Assembly: GCA_910575695.1 (NCBI GenBank)
Contig: CAJTGJ010000012.1
Location: 1 to 64,000, forward strand
Direction of reading: 5' to 3'
DNA from: Oscillospiraceae bacterium
GTDB taxonomy: Bacteria > Bacillota > Clostridia > Oscillospirales > Oscillospiraceae
DNA: 64,000 nt
Part shown: positions 60,124 to 64,000 of the stretch, piece by piece
Layout: every line of letters starts with the position of its first letter
Position numbering within the stretch: the first letter of the stretch is position 1
Translations under genes and position numbers: made by a program
Notes under the pieces: generated by a model
Database searches by the model: none
What the model was told of the DNA's origin: nothing
The model's input: the letters and a program-made list of their open reading frames with translations, nothing else

Positions 60124-60822
60124 ATGTATGTGGACATCGCGGCCCAGGCGGAGATTTTCGGGCAGGGCGTCCTGCTGGGGGCTCTGCTTGGGCTGGTGTA
60201 CGACGGAATGCGCACCCTGCGCCGGAGCATCCGGCTGGGGGCGCTGGCCTTCATGCTGGACGTCCTGTTCTGGCTGGGGGCGGTGTCGGCGCTGTTCGCG
60301 CTCACCCTGCTCCGGGACAGCGGCGAGGTGCGCATTTACCATATGCTGGCCTTCCTGGCGGGTGGAGGGCTGTATTTTGGGACGCTGAGCCGCCTGGTCC
60401 TGCCCATACTGCTCTGGGCGGCGGGGCTGGTGCGGTCAATTTGGCGGTTTTTCACCGCTCCGATCCGGGCGGTTTTGGGAGCTGGAAAAAAAGTTTTAAA
60501 AAACCAAAAAAAACACTTTCAAAATTGGCTGGTTTGGTATAGAATAAATATGTTAGACCGTTTTGCCAAGTACGGCGGAGAGGAGGCGGTGGCCGATGAA
60601 GGTCAAGCGCGCGGGCATGGCGACAAAACTGCTGGTGCTGGTGCTGCTGGCGGCGCTGGCCGCCGCACTGCTGTCCACCCAGGCGCAGCTGAGCGCGGCC
60701 CAAAGCGTCCGGGAAGATCTGTCCCGGCAGGTGGAGGCGCAGCGGGAGGCAAACGCCGCATTGGAAGACGGAATCGCCCACAGCGGCGACCTGGAATACA
60801 TGGCGGACATCGCCAGAAGTAA
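60124..60822 (+). CDS. yabQ: spore protein YabQ with long overlapping tail
   Basis: 232 aa if read to its stop. Residues 1 to ~155 are typical YabQ: EIFGQGVLLGALLGLVYDGMRTLRR and four membrane helices, needed for spore cortex. From about residue 158 the frame runs over the whole first three quarters of divIC in another frame, giving a Gly/Arg/Ala-rich tail that looks meaningless. Either the true tail is unselected or a frameshift removed an earlier stop. Confidence 0.8.
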   Translation: MYVDIAAQAEIFGQGVLLGALLGLVYDGMRTLRRSIRLGALAFMLDVLFWLGAVSALFALTLLRDSGEVRIYHMLAFLAGGGLYFGTLSRLVLPILLWAAGLVRSIWRFFTAPIRAVLGAGKKVLKNQKKHFQNWLVWYRINMLDRFAKYGGEEAVADEGQARGHGDKTAGAGAAGGAGRRTAVHPGAAERGPKRPGRSVPAGGGAAGGKRRIGRRNRPQRRPGIHGGHRQK

Positions 60823-60874
60823 GCTGGGCCTGCTGGAGCCGGATGAGATCGAGTTTGTGGATTCGTCGAAATAG
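60596..60874 (+). CDS. DivIC/FtsB-like division protein
   Basis: 92 aa from ATG 60596, with GGAGAGGAGG upstream. One membrane helix (LLVLVLLAALAAALLST, about 9-27) then a coiled coil (AQLSAAQSVREDLSRQVEAQREANAALED) and the end YMADIARSKLGLLEPDEIEF, as in DivIC. Recruits FtsL/DivIB at the septum. Position after yabQ is the conserved Firmicutes order. Confidence 0.9.
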   Translation: MKVKRAGMATKLLVLVLLAALAAALLSTQAQLSAAQSVREDLSRQVEAQREANAALEDGIAHSGDLEYMADIARSKLGLLEPDEIEFVDSSK

Positions 60875-60947
60875 GCGGGGACACAGCGCGGCGGCATGGG
60901 CTCAAGGGGCAAAAATCCATACATACTGAGAGGGAAAAAAGAGATTT

Positions 60948-61409
60948 ATGGGGATTGAAGTCGGCTCTATTTTAGACGGAAAGGTGACCGGGATCACCAA
61001 TTTTGGCGCGTTTGTGGCGCTGCCGGGGAACCGCTCCGGCCTGGTACACATTTCTGAGATCGCGTATTCCTACGTGAACGACGTACACGACCACCTGACA
61101 GAGGGACAGGAGGTCAAGGTGAAGGTCATCGGCGTGGACGCGAACAATCGCATCAACCTGTCGATCAAGCAGGCGGCGCCTCCGCCGCCCCGCCCGGAAC
61201 GCCGCTCGGGGCCCCGGCCCAACAGCGGCCCCAATCCCCAGGCCCGCCGTCCGGCGTCCAGCCGGAACTTCGCGCCGGAGCCTGCCCAGCCCAAGGGTCC
61301 AGCCAGCTTTGAGGACCAGCTCAAGCAGTTCATGGCGACTTCCGACAGCAAGCTGTCCGAACTGCACATGAACGAGAAGCGGGGGAGCCGCCGGGGCGGA
61401 AGGAAATAA
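60948..61409 (+). CDS. S1-domain RNA-binding protein (YabR-like)
   Basis: 153 aa. One S1 domain at 1-72 (VGSILDGKVTGITNFGAFVALPGNRSGLVHISEIA), then a Pro/Arg-rich tail (PPPPRPERRSGPRPN) and a short conserved end. YabR follows divIC in Bacillus. RNA target unknown. Confidence 0.9.
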   Translation: MGIEVGSILDGKVTGITNFGAFVALPGNRSGLVHISEIAYSYVNDVHDHLTEGQEVKVKVIGVDANNRINLSIKQAAPPPPRPERRSGPRPNSGPNPQARRPASSRNFAPEPAQPKGPASFEDQLKQFMATSDSKLSELHMNEKRGSRRGGRK

Positions 61410-61411
61410 CA

Positions 61412-61438
61412 AAGAGGGGGGCGCGGTGCGCCCCCTTT
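61412..61438 (+). terminator. terminator of the yabP-yabR cluster
   Basis: GGGGGCGC pairs with GCGCCCCC around a short GGT loop, then TTTTG. It ends the cluster before the amidohydrolase gene. Confidence 0.8.
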
Positions 61439-61484
61439 TGTTTGTTTTCCGTCCGCTGCCGGAGGAGGCCCTCCACCCAAGGCA

Positions 61485-61630
61485 TAAAAAACGGCTCTTT
61501 TCCGCAAAAGAGGAAAAGAGCCCAAGGGTCTATTTGCGCGGGAGAATGGAATGACCGCATGGGGGTACCCCCATGCCGCGGCTCTGCCGCAGGTGGCTGG
61601 CCGCAGATACAGTGTACCACACCCGGCGGT
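61485..61630 (-). other. palindromic intergenic element, possible minus-strand small RNA
   Basis: Stem GGCTCTTTTCC (61493-61503) with GGAAAAGAGCC (61512-61522); on the minus strand it is followed by GTTTTTTATG, a proper terminator. To its right is a 20-base perfect palindrome GCATGGGGGTACCCCCATGC (61557-61576). No minus-strand gene exists here, so the terminator suggests a short structured RNA read leftwards or a repeat element. No strong promoter is seen. Confidence 0.4.
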
Positions 61631-61667
61631 GAAAAAACGTCGAACCCTGACAGAGGAGGAACTTCTG

Positions 61668-62831
61668 ATGCTGATTATCAACGGCGTCGTCCACACCATG
61701 GACGCGGGGACCATCCCCGACGGCTTCGTGGAGGCGGCAAACGGCCTCATCACCCGGGTAGGCCCCATGTCCGACCTGCCCCGGGACGCCGGGCCCGACG
61801 GCCTCATCGACGCCAGGGGGGGCCATGTCCTCCCCGGCTTCATTGATGCCCACTGTCATGTGGGGCTGTACGGTGCCGCCGCCCAGGAGGATGACCTGAA
61901 CGAAAGCCCGGAGCCCTGCACCCCCCACCTCCGGGCGCTGGACGGGGTGGACCCGCTGAACCAGTATTTTGCCCAGGCCCGTCGGGCGGGGATCACCTGC
62001 CTGCACACCGGGCCCGGTTCCGCCAATCCCATCGCGGGGCAGTCGGTGCTGTTGAAGACCGTCGGGCGGGTAATCGACGAGATGGCGGTGAAAGCCCCTT
62101 CGGCCATGAAGTTTGCCCTGGGCGAGAACCCCAAAAACGTCCACAAGGGCCACGGGCCCGCCACCCGCATGGCGTCCGCCGCCCTGATCCGGGAGCAGCT
62201 CGCAAAAGCGCTGGATTACGATGTCAAGTGTACCCGGGCCCAGGCGGACACCAGCTTGGACGACCCGGAGTTCGATATCAGGCTGGAGGCCCTGCGCCCG
62301 GTGGTGTCGGGCCGTCTGGCCGCCCACTTCCATGCCCACCGGGCGGATGATATCGTCACCGCCGTGCGCATATCCAAGGAGTTCGGGCTGGACTGCGTCA
62401 TTGTCCACGGCACCGAGGGCCATTTGGTGGCGGACTTCCTGGCAAAGGAGGGGGTGCCCGTCATCACGGGGCCGTTCCTCATGGACCGGTGCAAGCCGGA
62501 GCTGGCCAACCTGACCATGGAAAACACGGCGCTGCTGGCCCGGGCGGGGGTGCAGACGGCTATCTGCACCGACCACCCGGAGACGCCCGTCACCCTGCTG
62601 CCCTTCTGCGCCGCCATGGCGGCACGGGCCGGGATGGACGAGGAGGACGCCCTTGCCGCCATCACCGTGAACGCCGCCGCCATCCTCGGCGTGGGGGACC
62701 GGCTGGGGTCGCTGTCCCCCGGCAAAGAGGCGGACATCGTGGTGATGGACGGACACCCCTTCCACTGGCGCAGCCGGGCAGTCCGGGTGCTGATCGGCGG
62801 GCGGGAGGCCGAGGATGAAAATTTTTTGTGA
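61668..62831 (+). CDS. amidohydrolase family protein
   Basis: 387 aa from ATG 61668 (GAGGAGGA upstream). Metal-dependent TIM barrel: H-x-H in FIDAHCHVG near 64, AHFHAHR near 223, HGTEGH near 245, and Asp in TDHPETP near 300. An N-terminal beta sandwich and the C-terminal LSPGKEADIVVMDG are typical of imidazolonepropionase-like enzymes. Substrate is unknown. Confidence 0.9.
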   Translation: MLIINGVVHTMDAGTIPDGFVEAANGLITRVGPMSDLPRDAGPDGLIDARGGHVLPGFIDAHCHVGLYGAAAQEDDLNESPEPCTPHLRALDGVDPLNQYFAQARRAGITCLHTGPGSANPIAGQSVLLKTVGRVIDEMAVKAPSAMKFALGENPKNVHKGHGPATRMASAALIREQLAKALDYDVKCTRAQADTSLDDPEFDIRLEALRPVVSGRLAAHFHAHRADDIVTAVRISKEFGLDCVIVHGTEGHLVADFLAKEGVPVITGPFLMDRCKPELANLTMENTALLARAGVQTAICTDHPETPVTLLPFCAAMAARAGMDEEDALAAITVNAAAILGVGDRLGSLSPGKEADIVVMDGHPFHWRSRAVRVLIGGREAEDENFL

Positions 62832-62870
62832 AAATCGCCAAAAAGTATGGCAAATGAGGGAAGGATATGG

Positions 62871-62876
62871 TATAAT
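62871..62876 (+). promoter_or_regulatory. extended -10 promoter of hpf
   Basis: TATAAT preceded by TGG, an extended -10 (TGnTATAAT), with a poor -35 (TGGCAA at 62848-62853, 17 bases upstream). Leader of about 60 bases with GAAAGGAG before the start. Confidence 0.7.
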
Positions 62877-62941
62877 GCTCTCATACAGGGGGAGGGATCT
62901 CCCCCAACGCTGCGCCCTTTTGGGCGAAAGGAGCTGAGCAC

Positions 62942-63481
62942 ATGAAGTTCACATTTTCAGACAAGAAGGTTAACCTGCCCAAGTCCCTGCACAGCTACGC
63001 GGAGAAAAAGGTGGGGAAGCTGGACCGCTACTTCAAGAACGAGGCGGAGGCCAGCCTGGTCTTTTCCGTGGAGAAGAACCGGAACAAGGTGGAGCTGACC
63101 ATCCGGTCCGGCAGCACCATCCTCCGGGTGGCGGAGAGCACGTCGGATATGTTCGCGTCGGTGGACGCGGCGGTCACCTCCATGGAGCGGCAGCTGCGCA
63201 AGCACAAGACCCGCCTGGAGAAGCGCCTGCGCCAGGGCGCCTTTGTCCAGCCTGAGCCGGTGGAGGAGACCTCCTTCGTGCCCGACGAGGAGGAGGGGGA
63301 GTTCCAGGTGGTGCGCAGCAAGAAGTTCCCCATCAAGCCCATGACGGTGGACGAAGCCATCCTGCAAATGAACCTGCTGGGGCACAGCTTCTACGCCTTT
63401 AAGGACGAGGACGGCGGCGCGTTTGCCGTGGTCTATAAGCGCAACGACGGCGGCTACGGCCTCATTGAGGACGAGGGCTGA
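62942..63481 (+). CDS. hpf: ribosome hibernation promoting factor, long form
   Basis: 179 aa. N-terminal S30AE domain (1-95, KVNLPKSLHSYAEKKVGKLDRYF), a linker, and the C-terminal dimerisation domain (about 122-178, KPMTVDEAILQMNLLGHSFYAFKDEDGGAFAVVYKR). The long form alone joins two 70S ribosomes into inactive 100S dimers in stationary phase. Confidence 0.95.
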   Translation: MKFTFSDKKVNLPKSLHSYAEKKVGKLDRYFKNEAEASLVFSVEKNRNKVELTIRSGSTILRVAESTSDMFASVDAAVTSMERQLRKHKTRLEKRLRQGAFVQPEPVEETSFVPDEEEGEFQVVRSKKFPIKPMTVDEAILQMNLLGHSFYAFKDEDGGAFAVVYKRNDGGYGLIEDEG

Positions 63482-63483
63482 GT

Positions 63484-63580
63484 TCCTTTTTCTCGAGAGA
63501 AAAAGGAACCGAAAAAGAGCTTGAAGCCCGCTGACGGAACGCGGCGGATGCCGATAAGGTTTCGGACGGCGGCGTAAAGG
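63484..63580. repeat. dispersed palindromic repeat, copy 2 (inverted)
   Basis: GTTCCTTTTTCTC-GA-GAGAAAAAGGAAC palindrome followed by GAAAAAGAGCTTGAAGCCCGC. Its reverse complement matches the element at 31,741-31,840 over the GCGGGCTT-n-AAGCTCTTTTTG core and the palindrome. Here it follows hpf and could serve as its terminator. Confidence 0.65.
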
Positions 63581-63642
63581 CTGCTATGAGACAACAGGGA
63601 ACCGCCCTGCCCGGGATTCCGGACGGGGCGGTTTTTTGCGGG

Positions 63643-63858
63643 TTACAGGGTAAAATCCTCGTCCTTGAAGCGGTCAAAGGAGGCGGTCATGGGCTTGGGG
63701 GGGACGCGCTTGAGCGGGTCGTAGCGGAAGCGGCGGCAGGAGCCGGACGCGGCGACGATGCCCTTTTTGACGCACATCACCTTCCCGTCGTCCAGGGGGG
63801 TGCCCCGCTGACAGTAGCCGCAGCGCGGCTCGATATCCTTTTCAAACATGGACGGCAT
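63643..63858 (-). CDS. small cysteine-rich protein
   Basis: 71 aa with GGGAGGG upstream. Four cysteines: CGYCQRG, MCVKKG and SCRRF, probably one zinc site. The tail VPPKPMTASFDRFKDEDFTL is polar. Promoter on the minus strand: TGGAAA (63910-63905), 17 bases, TATAAT (63887-63882). Similar short proteins are frequent in Oscillospiraceae; function unknown. Confidence 0.75.
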   Translation of the reverse strand: MPSMFEKDIEPRCGYCQRGTPLDDGKVMCVKKGIVAASGSCRRFRYDPLKRVPPKPMTASFDRFKDEDFTL

Positions 63859-64000
63859 GGGCGATCCCTCCCTTTGAGACGATTATACACCATATCGCCG
63901 GGGGTTTCCACCCCCTTTTTGAATTTTGGAGGGACAATCGTCCCATGCCGCCTTGTTATCGCCGCTTCCATTTCCGCAGAAGGAACCCGCACAGCCCCGC

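Noticed and set aside
61551..61667. Upstream in-frame extension of the amidohydrolase
   Set aside because: It would start in the 20-base palindrome; ATG 61668 has GAGGAGGA upstream and begins with the usual LIINGVVHTMD.
63777..63992. Second minus-strand frame at the right edge
   Set aside because: It overlaps the Cys-rich gene out of frame and covers its promoter; no ribosome site or family features.

Overview
The window comes from a spore-forming, GC-rich member of the Clostridia, most likely Oscillospiraceae (a Flavonifractor/Lawsonibacter-like gut anaerobe). The support is a yabP-yabQ-divIC-yabR spore cluster, ftsEX beside an M23 hydrolase and a CtpA-type protease, Clostridia-style rplM-rpsI, and GGAGG ribosome sites throughout. 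The genus is an inference.

Bases 1 to about 30,750 are the right-hand part of a contractile-tailed (PBSX/Mu-like head, myovirus tail) prophage. The left window edge lies inside an IS5-family element that has cut off the 5' part of a DnaD-like phage replication gene. Then follow accessory and recombination genes (RusA, methyltransferase, ASCH, VRR-NUC), a DUF1492 late regulator with a striking phased-repeat promoter, terminase, portal, a MuF-type minor head protein carrying a toxin-like tail plus a probable immunity gene, protease/scaffold, capsid, connectors, sheath, tube, a frameshifted tail chaperone, tape measure, baseplate, tail fibres, a compact candidate type I toxin-antitoxin cassette, and a lysis module (XhlA-like, holin, amidase). 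Integrase and repressor are not in the window. The right prophage end probably lies just 3' of rpsI, next to four ATGCACCC boxes.

Bases 30,790 to 36,940 hold host genes: rplM-rpsI (minus), a TtcA-like enzyme, a DUF624 membrane protein, a zinc-ribbon/YARHG membrane protein, an SGNH hydrolase and a ROK kinase. From about 35,550 to 44,760 lies an amino-sugar locus: ROK kinase, AGE-family epimerase, RpiR regulator, ABC importer, nagB and nagA. Together they could import an N-acetylated hexosamine and convert it to fructose-6-phosphate. Next come a DUF4830 protein, rsuA-like pseudouridine synthase, a PucR/CdaR-type regulator, ftsE-ftsX, an EnvC-like M23 hydrolase, a CtpA-type protease, a DegV protein, an unknown protein and prfC.

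Bases 55,480 to 56,740 carry an orphan small membrane protein plus amidase pair, paralogous to the prophage lysis end, and a ribbon-helix-helix gene whose promoter is overlaid by an operator that is duplicated 60 bp away. Bases 57,040 to 59,210 form an aroF-tyrA operon preceded by a Tyr-rich leader peptide and an attenuator. The window ends with a NUDIX gene, the spore/division cluster, an amidohydrolase, hpf and a small Cys-rich protein.

The most notable candidates for new biology are the convergent-promoter toxin cassette (28,114-28,440), the MuF-fused toxin/immunity pair (10,290-10,934), the tyrosine attenuator (57,048-57,226), and the 10-bp-phased GAAAC promoter (5,938-5,992). No tRNA, rRNA or CRISPR array was recognised.
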